Source: Acridotheres tristis
Taxonomy: Eukaryota; Chordata; Aves; Passeriformes; Sturnidae
Reading direction: 5' to 3'
NCBI GenBank assembly: GCA_037013685.1
Contig: CM072885.1
Span: forward strand, 27,689,442-27,753,441
Length of the DNA: 64,000 nt
Numbering within the stretch: position 1 is the stretch's first letter; each line of letters opens with the position of its first letter. A program made the translations under genes and the position numbers. Positions 1-13,540 of this stretch are shown one piece after another. The notes under the pieces were generated by a model that saw only the letters and a list, made by a program, of their open reading frames with translations, had not been told where the DNA came from and did not search any database.

Positions 1-3000
1 CACACTTTTTAGTTCTTCTTCCCTTCCCCATCAAGTATTACTGGAGTGCTAGCTGATGAACTAAAGTGCCTGCTCTGGCATAAGTGAAAATGGATCAAAT
101 AGGTACTGTCTGAGTCACATTGTGTATGGGTTTGTCCTCTAGAAGAATCATAGATTCATTAAAGATGGAAAAAGCATCCAAGATCGAGTCCAACCTTCCC
201 CAAACATCAGCGTATCAACTAATCCATAGCACTAAGTGTCACATGCAGTCAGTTCTCAAACACTTACTTCCAGGGATGGTGACTCCAACACTTCCCCGGG
301 GTATTTTACTTACATACATCCAATGTATGACATGATTAGTACGAGAGACAGGAAGAACTGTCATTTGAAGATGCCTCTCACTCTACCAGCTGTATACTCA
401 CAATCTGAGATAGATCAGTTTGAGAGTTAAAAACTCCCATACAGATCATACCCTATATTGTTAAAAATCATACACCTTATTCATAAAAACAATTGCATGC
501 TTTAAGTACTATTTTGAAATACAACCTGGAACAGTCTTGATGAGATGCTGAAGTTCAGTGAATTCTAATACAAATACATCCTGGCTCCTAAAAGCTAGTG
601 CTATCACAAATGCTGGCTAAATGAAACTCTTAGGTGTTAACGTTAAGATGTCAGTCTGAACTAGGAAGCAGTAATCCTTCCTTCATAAAGAAGGAAAAGG
701 TTAGTCACTGATTCCAGAAGAAATAGTCCTTAAGAGTGGCAAGCATTACATTCTTGTATTCTGCAGCAGATTAAAGGGAGAGATAAATCAATGCCATTTG
801 CTAAGACAATTTACCAGCAAAAGTCCATTAGATGCAGAGCTACTAGTATAATCTTCTGTGAAGTTTATCAGCTCAGTTTTGGAATTGTTTTATGGCATTG
901 TAGACACAATCTGACTCCTATGTGTCCATAACCGAGGCTCCAGACAGTCTTTATGACGTTTATGTTTTGTAAAATTCTTACGTATTAAGCTGATTACTTA
1001 GTTCTATCATACTTTCACATGATTAGAATTCTTGAATAGATCATTAACTCATTTTCAATCTGAAGCCCCAATGCTCTCTGGGATCAGCATCTCAGCTGGA
1101 AAGCTGTCTCAATTACATCTATTGTCTAACTAATTTTCCTTTTAGACTTAATCCCCTCTCCCACAAGAGAGTTAATCATCAACCATTCTCAAAGTCAGTA
1201 TGCACTGTCTCCAAGGCAAGGGTCCTCAGTCATAGGAGGTTCCCAAGAAGGTCCAAAGAACATGTCAGATGCGGCTAGTACTACTGCAAGAGAATGACTG
1301 GTATTATTAGGTCTGCCTTTGACTTTGTACTAATTTATCAATACAGCTTAGCTTCTATTTGAGTGGAAAAGCAAAGGTATTCCAAGAATAACACATATTT
1401 GAAGACTGATAGGTGAGTATTATATTATACTAAGGATATTTCTCCGGTTTTGTGAATTAAGGAAGGTCTTGTACTTATTTTTTTTTGTACTTATTTTTTG
1501 AGTGCAATAAATAATATAACCAATGATGGTGGATAAAAAAATTAAAATTTCTTGAAAAGACCATAGTACCCTGTGTCTACTCACTTCCATGGGGCTGCTA
1601 CTGACTCTTTTGTACTACAAGCCTTCTGCAACTATAACAAAAATGCATCCCTTATTGCAATATACAAAGAAGACTGAAAAATAATCAAGATTGTGTAAGA
1701 TCCCTCCTGCATATTATTTATTGATATAATTAGCATTTCTTCTGTGTATTTGATGAATTTCAGAACTACCTAAAATATATCGAGGTAAGAAGCTGGGGGA
1801 AAAAATATCACAATCTTAGTAATGGGTAAGAGGATTCAGTTATTATTTCATCTTAAAGTGGGTTGAATTTTTCTAGCTCTAAGATACAAACACTTTTGGA
1901 TGCCTTAACTAAGATGGCTTTGCTTTGTACTTTGGAAAAGAAGCTTCAGTTTAAGGAAGGGCATGTTTTTAAAGGCTTCCAGGAACATATAATCCACATT
2001 TCAGGAAAGCAAACAAGGCCAGTGTCTGGAAAGGGATTGCCAGTGAACTCTAACTGCTTCTCGTTACCCTTTACAGCAACTTATTCATAACTGTAATTCT
2101 CTCTTTGCTAAGAAAAAATGAATATACCTTCAAGTAACAATCATTCCAAAACGTCCTGCTTCTAATTAAGAAACAAAATTCATCCATTACCTATAATTTC
2201 AGTGATACAATCAAATTCAGTATAGCCGCAAAATAGCCTGCATTTGGTCCTAAGGGAAGGATAATGTTAAAGTGCTTTTTCCAAGTTTCTGGTTTCCCCA
2301 GGAAATAACGAAGTATAACTTCCCAAGTTAAGCCAGATCTCAAAAAAGCAAATTAACATACAACAAACAACTCTGTTTTGGGAAGAATTTTCACAATTTT
2401 GAAGTTTTTGTTCTAATACAAGAGGTGATTCTTTTTCTAACTTAAATATTGCCATTAAACAAAGTAAAATGACTGGTTCTAAAGCAAGCAATCCACAAAT
2501 AATTAAAGGCTGGTATAAGTCTAAGTCACTACACATAATGTGAAGAGAAGCAAAAGCAAAAAAACATACACTGCTGTCAACAAATGTAAACAAAGTGATG
2601 GCTGGGTGTACGGTGCCAAGGGCATAAAGTACAATTCGCCATAAGGTACAAAACTGCAGAAATACAGACGACTGAAAGACTCTTATCTCAGATGCACATG
2701 CACAAATACACCAGAAGCAATATCTCTGAAAATATTCTGATTGTTATTTTCAAAGTCAATTATCAAAATACTGTTTCAAACAATGACAGAATGCTCAATG
2801 AGCAGTCAAAATAAATAAAAATAAAGGTACGTTAAGAGTTTTAATAGAGGATTCAAATACTGTAGAAGATTGTATCTGGCTGCCACTTCATAACGTGAAG
2901 ACTACTGCCTTTGTAGGTCACCTTTACCCATTAATAATTCTTTCTTGTGTTTTTTAATATATCCTTCTTTTCGTATGTATGGCTAGAATGTGTTGGTTAA

Positions 3001-3337
3001 TGGAACACATAAAAATATATTTCTTACACATCAAAAGCCAAGAAAAAGTACTATGAAATCCAATAAACAACATCACACTATTTACTTCCTTAAAAGCTCA
3101 AACCTCTAAAGTTAATACAGATGCTTAAATAATAAAACAGACAATTATATCGTTAAAATTGTATTAAAGCTTCTCAATACTCCCATTTGTTAACTTTCAA
3201 ATTTGACCCAAACAAAACTACTCTCATTGTTTTTAACGGTCAAAACACCCATCTATCATTTTATCTAGATATTTATTCAGAACTTGCTACCACGTATGAG
3301 TACCAATCACATATCTTTAGAAAATAGTCGTGCATAC
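1..3337 (-). other. USP15: USP15 intron 4 (partial)
   Basis: AT-rich non-coding sequence downstream of exon 4 on the minus strand. Apart from a CR1 fragment near the left end I see no exon or RNA gene. The short open frames carry no recognisable domain. Confidence 0.7.
145..305 (-). repeat. CR1 LINE 3'-end fragment
   Basis: The sequence AATCATAGATTC...GAGTCCAACC followed by CCAGGGATGGTGACTCCA...ACTTCCCCGGGG is the reverse complement of the typical avian CR1 3' end, in decayed form. Confidence 0.8.
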
Positions 3338-3464
3338 CTATTGTATCAGCTTTACTAAATCTTCGTGTGACAACATTGTTCATATTTCCATTTTCACACA
3401 GTTTTAATTCTGTTAGATATACTTCTACTTTGCAGTGCTTAACAAACATACCCTGTTCAACGAC
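3338..3464 (-). CDS. USP15: USP15 coding exon 4 (DUSP-Ubl linker and start of Ubl1)
   Basis: Fourth coding exon, residues 117-158 plus one base of Asp159. It begins [20 protein letters not shown] and ends RRFSKADTI, the start of the first ubiquitin-like domain that follows DUSP in USP15. It is too short to stand out as an open frame and was found by reading the minus strand for the expected continuation of exon 3. Acceptor AG is at 3466-3465 (TTTTTCAG) and donor GT at 3337-3336 (GTATGC). The phase agrees with exon 3. Exon 5, which should complete Ubl1, was not found in 1-3337 and probably lies beyond the left edge, so the gene is partial here (158 of roughly 950-980 residues). Confidence 0.93.
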
Positions 3465-6087
3465 CTGAAAAATAGAATGGGATCATATATTAGTCTATGT
3501 CTTCATATACACACGTTTCACAATATTTTTGAGAACTCTTCAAAAAACTGAAATTCACATAAGACAATAAATATAAAAAATTAGAACTTAAAATTCTCCT
3601 ATAATTTTTAGAAATACAGTAAATTAGAAAGTAATTTTTCCATGATGATGTCATATCTGTGTATTACACAATGACTCACAAAGTAGTACGTATAGTAGAA
3701 ACCACAAATATGTAACCTTAATCCAAAGGTACTTGATTCAAAATTTAAAAACGCCCAAAGCTACTTTTATTTCTAAATACATTCATTGTATACTACTTCC
3801 TCAGAACATCAAGAACTAGTTTTCACAGTTGAGCAATACTTATCAAAAATATAATACACACTAATAAAATTTGGATATCGTATTCTTGAACAAAGCCTAC
3901 AAATTCTCCACTTACATTTTGATTATGCATACATTCATTTGAAATTTTACCTACTCATTACAGTTATTTATTATATGTTCATTTTTAAAACACAGATTAC
4001 AGAATAGTTAAATATACAGGATTTTTTTGATTTTTAACAAAAGTAAAATGTAGAAAAAAATAATCAGGGTCACCTCTCAAATGTTTTTCCCTTTGATCTT
4101 CCAAAGTGTAACTGCAGTACTCTAAGTCATGTAGACTGCTCCAAAAATAACCATCAGCCTGATATGTGATACATCTGACAAATACGGTTAAAATACAGCC
4201 ACCAGCTAATTGCTAGGAGAGATCTGCTATCTGCTGTACAAATATACCTCATATGTATGTGCCACAGGAAAAAAAGGAAGAAATGACTGAATTATTTCAT
4301 TGTTTGCCTTGGCTTTAATGACTGTCAATCATGGCATTTGAACAAAAATTCATCTTAATTTGAGCAGCTCAGTTTTTAGCTACTAGATTCGCAACAAAAT
4401 AGTGGCAGTAAACAAAACCATGCAGTATGGCTACAACATTTCTAAGAATAAAAATTAACACTCTAGTGGTAGTACAACCTTCTACAAGTCTTAGCATTAT
4501 TTGACGTAGATAAAATGCAGAATTTTATCAATTCAAAATTAGGATCTACATTTCAAAAACACCTGATGTAACAAAGGGGATGAAAGAAAAGTTTAATACT
4601 GTGTTTATGAAAAAAAAGCAACCCATAAAGGCAGACAGGAAAAATAATAATGAATGACAAAAGCATTAGAAACAAAACTCCTGAACTGGAATACTCTTCT
4701 CAGAAAATAACAAAGCTATGCCAGTTTACCTGGCCACTCATTATACTCCATGTATTTTTCCAATTAGCTAAATTCCAAGTGGAATGGAAGTTACTCTCAT
4801 TTCCTGCTCTCTCCTTCCATCTTTCTCCCAAACCGAAAAATATTACAGACTTTTTACTTTACCACGATGATGGGAAAGTATGCAGTTTACTGAAATCCAT
4901 CTTCAGAAAACACATAACAAGTTGATCACAGATATATCTTTAATGAAGGAGAGTTATTTTAACGGATTTCAGCTCTAACAGAACTAGACAAAAAGACAGA
5001 CATTTCAGGGATGTCTCTTTAAAACAAAATCAAAAACCAAGCAACTATTTTATCACATTAGAGAAAATATTATAAAATCCTTAAACAAACTTCTGTTTGG
5101 CCAAATTAATTTTGAAGACCTGAAATTTCTTCTACAGCCGTATCTACCATTTATTTGAAGAGTGGACTTCAAGTAAGCATCCAGCATACATGTAGTTAGA
5201 CCATATTTATGTCATAAGAAGGAAACAAAAGATATATAACACCAGAAATGAAAAAACTAAATTCTAAGCTTAATATTTTTTTCAGCAATTTTAAAAGAAT
5301 AAAAATAAAGATCCATGTAACTGGAATAACACACCCTAGTGGTCAATAAAGAAATGTAAATATACCAAAATGTATTTTAAAAACTAAGCAATTCAGTCTC
5401 GTGAGGATGCAACTACAATCACTTGAAAATCTCAAGAAACAACACAAACAAAAAAAGATTATATGATCAATGAACTGGTGAAATGTCCTATCACCTTAAT
5501 AATAAGGGTCTTATGTGATGGAGCAAACAAAAACAAATTTAAAGATGCTAATTTTTCAGTGTCTCATATTGATGGCCACACTATCCACCATACCATGGAC
5601 TACTTCTTGCGTAGAGATAAGCTTTTTGCTTAAAGAAATAACTCCCTTAGCAAGTAGCTGATCACAGAGTGTTCAGAAACTCTGAACTCTGAAACTGCCA
5701 ATTGCCCCACCAATGTTAACATTATTAGGGCTAGGCTTTTCACTAACATAGGCAATACATTTTTAGAGTTATTTACCTGATTACAAAATCACTTGCGCTA
5801 ATAGCCATACTAGCTTCTAAAGCAAATTCTTCTTGAGATAGTTATTAAGAGAACTTATTTCCAGAAAAAGTATTATATCCTTTGCATCCCTCTGCCTCAG
5901 TATTACACATTTAAGCCTCAAAAATTTGAATAAAATTAGGTATCACTAAGCAGCTGAAGCAGGAGCTCACTATATGATTATCCTAAGTCAGAATTTAAAA
6001 GTCTGCTAATAAATTCCTGTGCAACTCCTGCATATTTGCAGGACTACATCTAAATCATATTCATTCCTGCAGGTAGCTAAAGAGTAC
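3465..6087 (-). other. USP15: USP15 intron 3
   Basis: About 2.6 kb of AT-rich sequence between exons 4 and 3. No repeat or gene recognised. Confidence 0.75.
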
Positions 6088-6218
6088 CTTGCGTGCAATT
6101 GGCTCTTGACCTTCCATCAGTGTGTACCAGCTCACTAGCCTATTCCAGCCTTCAGTTGGCAAAAGGATGTAGTCCAGCTCATCAATGAGATGTTCCTTGA
6201 GAGACTGAGAATCACCAT
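6088..6218 (-). CDS. USP15: USP15 coding exon 3 (end of DUSP domain)
   Basis: Third coding exon, residues 73-116, from the end of the split Asp codon to a complete Lys codon. It includes SLKEHLIDELDYILLPTEGW and SWYTLMEGQEPIARK, characteristic of the C-terminal half of the USP15 DUSP domain. Acceptor AG is at 6220-6219 (CTTATAG) and donor GT at 6087-6086 (AAG|GTACTC). The 131-nt length restores phase 0. One residue (Arg in EGWNRL, where mammals have Lys) is a conservative difference. The reading frame runs past both splice sites, so a simple ORF call overestimates the exon. Confidence 0.96.
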
Positions 6219-9200
6219 CTATAAGAGAAAAATTATTTTCACTTGAATACTGTAATTCTCTACTGGAGTTTTTAAGGTAACATTTTCCACATAAATACCA
6301 GACAAAAAATTGAGTCACAATAATGTAACCAGTATTACGGCGTTCAAAACAGGTCTTCTGAAACAATGTAGGCAAACTACTCAGTTCGTGCTTAGCACAC
6401 CTATTACAGGTGGTATTCCTTTACTGTGTGAGAGACAACTTTATATCCCCATGAAATTATAAGCACCTAGTTTGTTATCATACACTATCCTAGCGTTCAG
6501 AGAAATCAATTCATTTCTCCCACTCACTTCACACATATTCCCACATCATTATGGATACTTTCACAGCTGAAAACGAGAATGAGTATGTAACTGTAGATTC
6601 AAGACGAAGTCATTCACCTTATGTCAGACTAGGAAAGTAGCATAGTACAACCTCCTATTTAAAGGATCCTATGTGTTCTGGAAACAGTCACTACAAAATT
6701 TCTTGTAGAGAAAGGGAGATGCTGCACTTGAATGAAGCAAAACTTGATGTCTCTTTCAAGGTAAGCAGCATGCTTTTAGCTTTCATTCAATCCTTTATTA
6801 CTAGCAGCTATCTTTTAGGTCTAAGAGGTGATTCCAGATGTGAGCCACTGTGGGCTTCAAACATTTAGGGCAGCTGTCTTTCTGTCTGGAAGCATCATAT
6901 TGTAACTGGGAGCACAGTGTGGGGAGAAATCCACACAGAAAAAAAAAAGGCAAAGAAAAGCACTTATTCAGGTCTACAAAACTCTTCACAAGATTCATAC
7001 AGGATTTCTGCACTGATCTTCTATTGTGAGAAGGTGTAATTTGGATTCTATCATCTCCTTTTAAAAATACCAACATTTCTCCCAGTGTAATTTTTTTCAG
7101 AACCATCAAACAGGTACCCTGATTCTAACAATTCAGTCCCTCATATACAACAATGTTTTCTATGATGAACAATCAGCTACTCTAAATACCTACTTTGTGC
7201 CCGCTTTGACGATGTATTTCTTCTTTTGAACATGACACGTGCATTACATCACATTCGACATTTTTTGCACATGTTGAGATTAACTGAAATCTCTACCTGT
7301 TACTTTTCATTGCTCTCACTTCATCCAAATGTTCTGGAAACAAGGGAGAAGCATTTAAGTAATATAAGCACAACATACTGCTTCAGTTTCCTGGAATCAA
7401 TCTTTCATGAATTCAATTACAGTTGTCCTTATCACTGCATTACACTGCAGAGTATCTTCAAAAGCATGCCCATTTTAGATTATTTTACTCTTGTTATCAG
7501 ATGCACATTTTTAAGGAGAGCAGCATGAGAGCAACTAAATCATACTATGTGCCAAAGACAAGACTAAAATCCAACAATTTTCAGGGTCAGTTTATGCTAC
7601 ATAGGAAACCTAGTACAGAGGATTGTTGCTTTGCAGTGGGTGAAAGAGAAACCTATTATTTGCTGAGCACTAATGCCCATAATTTTAAAACTACCTTTAC
7701 ACAATAACAGTTGATGTTGGAGGGCAACTGGATGCATGGAACCACTGCCAGTGTGGAGCCATAGTTTAGAACCATGAATAGCAAAAAGAGAAGTTCACAA
7801 CCCCTGATGCTGTTTATTTTGAAAGGGGCACTGGTAGTGTCAAAACAACAGAACACAAGTTTTCAGAAGCTTTTAGGAAAATGGCTAACATCACTTCAAA
7901 TTTGGACAGCTATCCCTAAAGCAGGCTTCATAACAGTAACTTTAAATATAATCCAAACATGTATGTAGATTAAGTTATAAATGGTACAGATAAACTAACA
8001 ATGTTTGGCTCAACTAAAAATCATCTATTTCTGAAAGGGAAGACACAAAAGAGAGAACAAGCTGATACTACGTCACTGAGGATAAAAAGACGTTGCTACA
8101 TCTGACATCAGCTGAGATGCATCACCTGGACACCCCTGCCTCCCTAGAAGAACGTACAAAAGATCTAACCCTCACATTTCAGAAAACAAAACACAACACT
8201 CACCTGGAGCAAAAAGACCTTAAAGTTTCTGGATGGATCAGAACATACAGATGTATATGACAATACAGCACCTTCTATAAAGGCACTGGTCAGTGTCAGA
8301 TATACACACTAACAATTACAACATGGTTCAAGAAGTTTTATGAAAGACGCAATCATCTTTAACATTTAATTTGTAAAATAATGAGATACTAATTACATAA
8401 GTTTTAAATTAAGAAAGTCAAGAGTTCATCATAAACCCCGTGAAGTTGGAAAAACTGGTATTACTACATGCCAATAGAATAAGCAGTATTATTACATTAC
8501 CTGTAGCTGCAAAGAAAACCAATTATCTGCTCAATTTTGTATTTGCTAGATTTTGCAGACTAAATATTAACAGCTTTAATGGTATTTTGATACTGGACAT
8601 TAAATACACAATTTGATGTGAAGATTAAAATATGTGGGAAAGTATTCTGAGATCTGTGTTCACAAATTTGGCTACAGTTCAGCAAAAGTCAGTCAGGCCC
8701 GAGTAATTATAGCAGTGATAAGACTTTAACATCCTTACAGGACCATAAAGAAAATAGGAAATTGTCCTCTATCATTTCACACAACTTAAATGACTGAACT
8801 GAATAATACCACTTCTTCAATTGTTTCAGAGCTAAAGTAAGGGCTTAGGGTTCATTTACAGTACTAAGTTTTAGAGTTCAACATAAAAGTCTTATTCTAA
8901 ACCAACCAATTTGGTTAAACTACCAAAAAACAGGAAATCATAGTGAACTCAAGCTACCTTTTTATCGACTAATTTTCATTCTCAAGATAACCAAAAATCT
9001 CATTATAAATCAGGAATTTGTACACTATTACCTATTTTGCTACCATTACAAAGAAGTTCCAATAGTTGTATTTATAAAATCGTGATTTATTAGGGAAATC
9101 TATTTCAGTTCCCTTGTCACAGTCCAAAAAGAAACCAAAATTTTTACCTTTATATATGCTGAGGTTCATATATTTACACTGCCAACTTCAAAAGATGAAC

Positions 9201-9261
9201 TACCTGTGGCAATTTTGCACTTAATGTACTATTGGCTTATTTCACAGTGAGAGGCAGTTAC
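6219..9261 (-). other. USP15: USP15 intron 2
   Basis: About 3.0 kb between exons 3 and 2. Several open frames of 60-100 codons overlap on both strands near 6.7-8.0 kb, but none has a domain, codon bias or splice signals. No repeat recognised. Confidence 0.75.
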
Positions 9262-9389
9262 CTTTGAGAAGTCCAGAGTTATCAATAGGACCCGGGTACA
9301 CATTCTGATCTCCCATCTGGTATTTGTCCCAGCTGTCAAAACCAACATATTTTTTCCATTGTTTGAACCAGCGACTATCCACTAGATAC
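9262..9389 (-). CDS. USP15: USP15 coding exon 2 (DUSP domain)
   Basis: Second coding exon, residues 30-72 plus one base of Asp73. The translation runs from [16 protein letters not shown] to [11 protein letters not shown], the core of the DUSP (domain present in USPs) fold that precedes the catalytic region in USP4, USP11 and USP15. Acceptor AG is at 9391-9390 after a pyrimidine-rich stretch and donor GT at 9261-9260 (GTAACT). The length of 128 nt takes phase 2 to phase 1, fitting both neighbours. No lesion is seen. The intron separating it from exon 1 is about 10.9 kb, as is common for first introns of CpG-island genes. Confidence 0.96.
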
Positions 9390-11340
9390 CTTAAAAGGGA
9401 GAAGACATACATATTAGTTACTGGCATGCTATTACTTCCTACCTTAATCATGATAACGCACCAGCATTCATCAACCTTGTGAAATGACAGTGCTTTTCTC
9501 TCTCTTCTGCTAACCATTATCAGCATCTCCTACCAGCGAGGACTTTAACTGTGGTCAATTAAAGATCTCACGAACAGTGCCAGGTACAGTTTTGCAAAAC
9601 TGCCAATACAATGTAGCAGAGGCTGAAAAATGGTAACTTGGAAAAAAAAAATTCCCTTTTTAGCACAAATGATTGTCACCTTTGATTCCTGTTCTTTATT
9701 TTGGAATTTAGGAGATTCAAGTTAATCTCTATTATTAGACAGCCATTTAAAAAAGTGAGAGAGAACTTTCAGTAAAGAATTGTCTACCTCTGGAGTTTTA
9801 TTTATAACACATGCAACTTGAACGTCAGAACTCTAATGCCTTGTCAACAACCAGAGAGAATGTTTTCTTCCTCTGAGTAAACATCAACACAAAGAATAAA
9901 TACTCTGCTTTTGATAGATGACTAGATGTTGCTCCTACAAATAATTATCAACATCACACTTCCATATAAAGCGATTATATCTCTAATCTCAGCTCTGCAG
10001 TTTTTTAATCTAGATTAAACTCTTGTCACAGTCTTTTATGAAGTCCAGTGATACCAACATTTTACACCTTTTTGTCCAGAATTTCTTTAAGATCAAGATA
10101 TGAAATTTGTTCAGTGATGCTCAGATTTTTATCCATTTTTAAAAAATACTATATTCCTTATTTCTCTTTCCTAAAAGTATTCATCTTCTTCTGCCTGGTC
10201 TGTCCCAAATCTTTTGCTACTATATTAGGATGAAACTGAATTTGATTAATCTGACATGCCCATACCATCTGCTTTATACTAAGTTTTCATTCTCATGAAC
10301 ATACTTAAGGCCAACAGCATTCTTCCCTTTCTCTTCTGCTGCGGCCATCCTACTCCATGTCTCTATTCCATAAGAGCTGTAACTGTGCATGGTTATGAAT
10401 GCAGTCACCATCAAACCTTGTAACCTTGTTCATTAGCCTCTACTTTCTTGACCTAAATTTGAATGAATTATGAATCTTAAGATATCATTTTAAACAGAAG
10501 AGAGACTAAATTTATTTTAATTAATGCTTAAGAAATTACTACTCCTGAAGAATCATTTTACTTTTCAAATGCTTTGTGGTAAATGTCTTATCACACCCCA
10601 GTAAAAGAGTGATTAATACAAATTTTTGATAATAAAATTTAACAGTGTGAGAAAACTTGGGGTCCACTGTTCCAGTTTTAAATATTCACCGCCATCGATT
10701 TCAACACTTCATCAGCTTTCTTCTTCCATATCTGATTAATTTTGCCATCAACCAAAATTTGCTGTGCAGTCTCTTTAGGGTCCTTCCTAACAGAAATGTC
10801 GTAACATTGCTGTTTCCTAACATGAAGTGCAAAAAATCTTTCATCACTTCCCTTCACATTTAGGAATTCTGAATTTAGAAATCTTTCCAGGCTCAAATAA
10901 GGGCTTAATATTTCTTGCATAAAGAAAGCTGAAAGGCCACTTAGAAATCATGCAAGTATGTATGTATGATAAGAACTAAACAGCACAGTCAAGTTCCTTT
11001 ACCACAAAGCAGAGGTAACATGCATTACATGGAAAAGAAAGGTCTATTGAATTTATTTAGCCTAGAAAATAAATTTGCACGTAGAGATTTTGAAAAATGC
11101 TAGCAGACACCATAGAAGTGAATTCTTATAGCAAATTACTGGCTACAGGCATGTATGTGCATGTACATGCATGTCTATGTTTTATACATATTAGGCGTTC
11201 TAATGAACATTCTCCTACTTTTGCTTCAATAGAAATCTACAGGTGAGAAAAGCTATTTTGAGTTTATATTGGACACAGCCAAAATAGCTGTAATCTCTCT
11301 TATCCTGATTTAAGAATGGTATTCCCCAATTTAGTACTCT

Positions 11341-11710
11341 GAATAAAAAAACTCATAAACTGCTCCCATTCCCCCACCCCACAAAAATCAGAGCTTACAG
11401 GCTGAGATAATACCAATTTACTGGAAACAGAAACTAGATAAAAAAAGAAACAGTAACAGCAACAATATTAATAACAGAAGTTTAAAAAAGAGAGTGATTT
11501 ACATGCAAAATGCTCATCCTGACAATGAACTCCCAACATGCCTTTTCTCATCCTGAAGACACAGGGCTATTTTCCCAAGCAGGAGTCCTTCACTCCCACC
11601 CCTGGGGGTGGTAGAGCATAATAATCTAGACATGCCCAGGGCTGAGCTCCAGGCTCCATTCCCTCACCGTGGAAAAAATAACTATCCTGACCAAAACCAG
11701 AACACCCCAC
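11341..11710 (-). repeat. Decayed LTR fragment, same family as the copy at 37.2-37.6 kb
   Basis: The stretch around 11430-11520 (AACAGTAACAGCAACAATAT..., GTGATTTACATGCAAAATGCTC) aligns with 37290-37375. Both copies end in a CCTGACCAAAACCAGAACA-like segment, the reverse complement of the TGTyCTGGTTTTGG start of avian ERV LTRs. No target duplication was identified. Confidence 0.5.
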
Positions 11711-13307
11711 TACAAGAAGTTGCTCTTAATCAAGACATGAAATACTACTTTTCCAGTAATATTAGGGAAACCAGAAATTTGCATTCAAATGCCATACACT
11801 GTCCTCATTTTATGCAAGAAGGATATACCACATTAAAGATTATGCTGGGGAAGGGAAAAAAAAAGGAGCATAGTTACATGTTCAGTTTAAGACCAATCAA
11901 TCAACCTGCTAAAGCATTTCTGTACCTAAAATGCAGACTTCTTAGTATTAATGGGAAAAATAATAATCAGAGATTTATAACTTAAAGCTTTCGACTTTAA
12001 AAACACATTCAATATAGATTCTCACCAAGATCAACAAGACTATTCATCTGCACAAGAGAATGCAAACCAATGGAAGACAATTTATCTTTTCATGAGTGTT
12101 ATAATATCTATGATACAATCAACCACCTGAAAACTAAGTATTACCTATGAGGGACATCCAGTAATTTAAGAGGAAGCTCAGGTAAACAGAACTACATCTA
12201 CTAAACTCTCATTTCTTAAATGATATTTGATCCCTTTTTAAGGAAAAAACGTTAAAAACTTGGGGTACGCACTTGGACCAGATACACCTCCCTGTAATGT
12301 GTTTTGTCCCAGATACAAAAATAGCATACCATGCATTAGTAAAACAGAGACCAAAATACATGTATATTAAGCTTGTACAATGTTTTGCCTTTATTTTTGT
12401 TACTATTACCTAATACAGGAAGGAGTTCTAAATGAGTCTAATGCTACAGAAGTTTTTTGAACTGTGGAACTGACCAAGAAGGCTACCCCAGAACTCCCCA
12501 TCAAAGTTAAAATGTATGGCCTATCCATTTTTTAGAATTATGATTAAGAAACGTTTGTTATCTGATGGAATAAAGATTTCCTTCAACCAGGAAACATAAA
12601 TTTTGCTCTCTGGCATGTCATCAGTTTAGCTAGTGAGCAGGATAACCAACTCATCTCTGAGGTAAAACATATCTGCAGGATTTGAATAAAGATTAAAGTC
12701 AAGAACAGTCTTAAATTGCTAAATACTCTGCTTTGAGGGGCAAACCTTAAAAACTAAGACAACTGCACAGCCAAATGAACTGATTAACTCTAAAACAACA
12801 GATACCTGACATTTATAGATATTTCAAATAAATCAGTAACCTCAAGTTGTTTGAAAAAAGTAGTACAACCAAGTTATTAGAGCCAACTGGTCGATAACAC
12901 TGAACACTGAAATAGTCCCAAACCTTTACCTAAAAGTAAGCAAAAACATGCATGTACCATATGCTGAAAATTACACTCAAATATGGAATTTCCAGTATTA
13001 ACAACACTGGAAGTATTTGTACAGTTTAATTAGCTTTAGGAACTTTTTCTTGGTTATATTATGCATACTTAAAATTTTCTTCGTGCAAGTAGAATCAAAA
13101 ACTACAGAATATGTGAATATGTTCTCAGTTCAAGTCTGGCCTACTTCATTACCCAGTATTTACTTCTGAGTAGAGCTTCAGATTGCTTCATAAGATATAT
13201 CTGCACCCTTCTGTAAAATGTTTCTTGCCTGTCTGAAGTGGATTACCATATACAAGGGACAATTTATATGCTAGAGACCTCTGGAATGCCAAATAATGGA
13301 ATAAAAC

Positions 13308-13540
13308 ATGAGGAAATGGAATGACGCTGCAACAGGAGAAGTTCATACTCAACATCATGAGAAGCCTGAGAGGGTGGATGGTCACTGGAACAGGCTCCCT
13401 AGGGAAGTGGTCACAGCACCAAGCCAGTCAGTTCAAGGATCTTCTAGAAGACACTCTTAGCCATATGGTTTAGCTTTAGGCAGTCCTGCAAAGAGCAGGA
13501 AGTTGGATTCAATGTCCCTTATGGGTCGCTTTCAATTTGG
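13308..13540 (+). repeat. CR1 LINE 3' end
   Basis: GGATGGTCACTGGAACAGGCTCCCTAGGGAAGTGGTCACAGCACC and the end TTGGATTCAATGTCCCTTATGGGTCGCTTTCAA are characteristic of the 3' terminus of avian CR1. 5'-truncated, as usual for CR1. Confidence 0.88.

Noticed and set aside
1..3337. Search for USP15 exon 5
   Set aside because: No minus-strand segment matched the expected continuation of the first ubiquitin-like domain with splice sites, so it probably lies outside the window.
6671..7968. Cluster of overlapping 60-100 codon frames in USP15 intron 2
   Set aside because: Random-looking on both strands, with no domain or splice structure.
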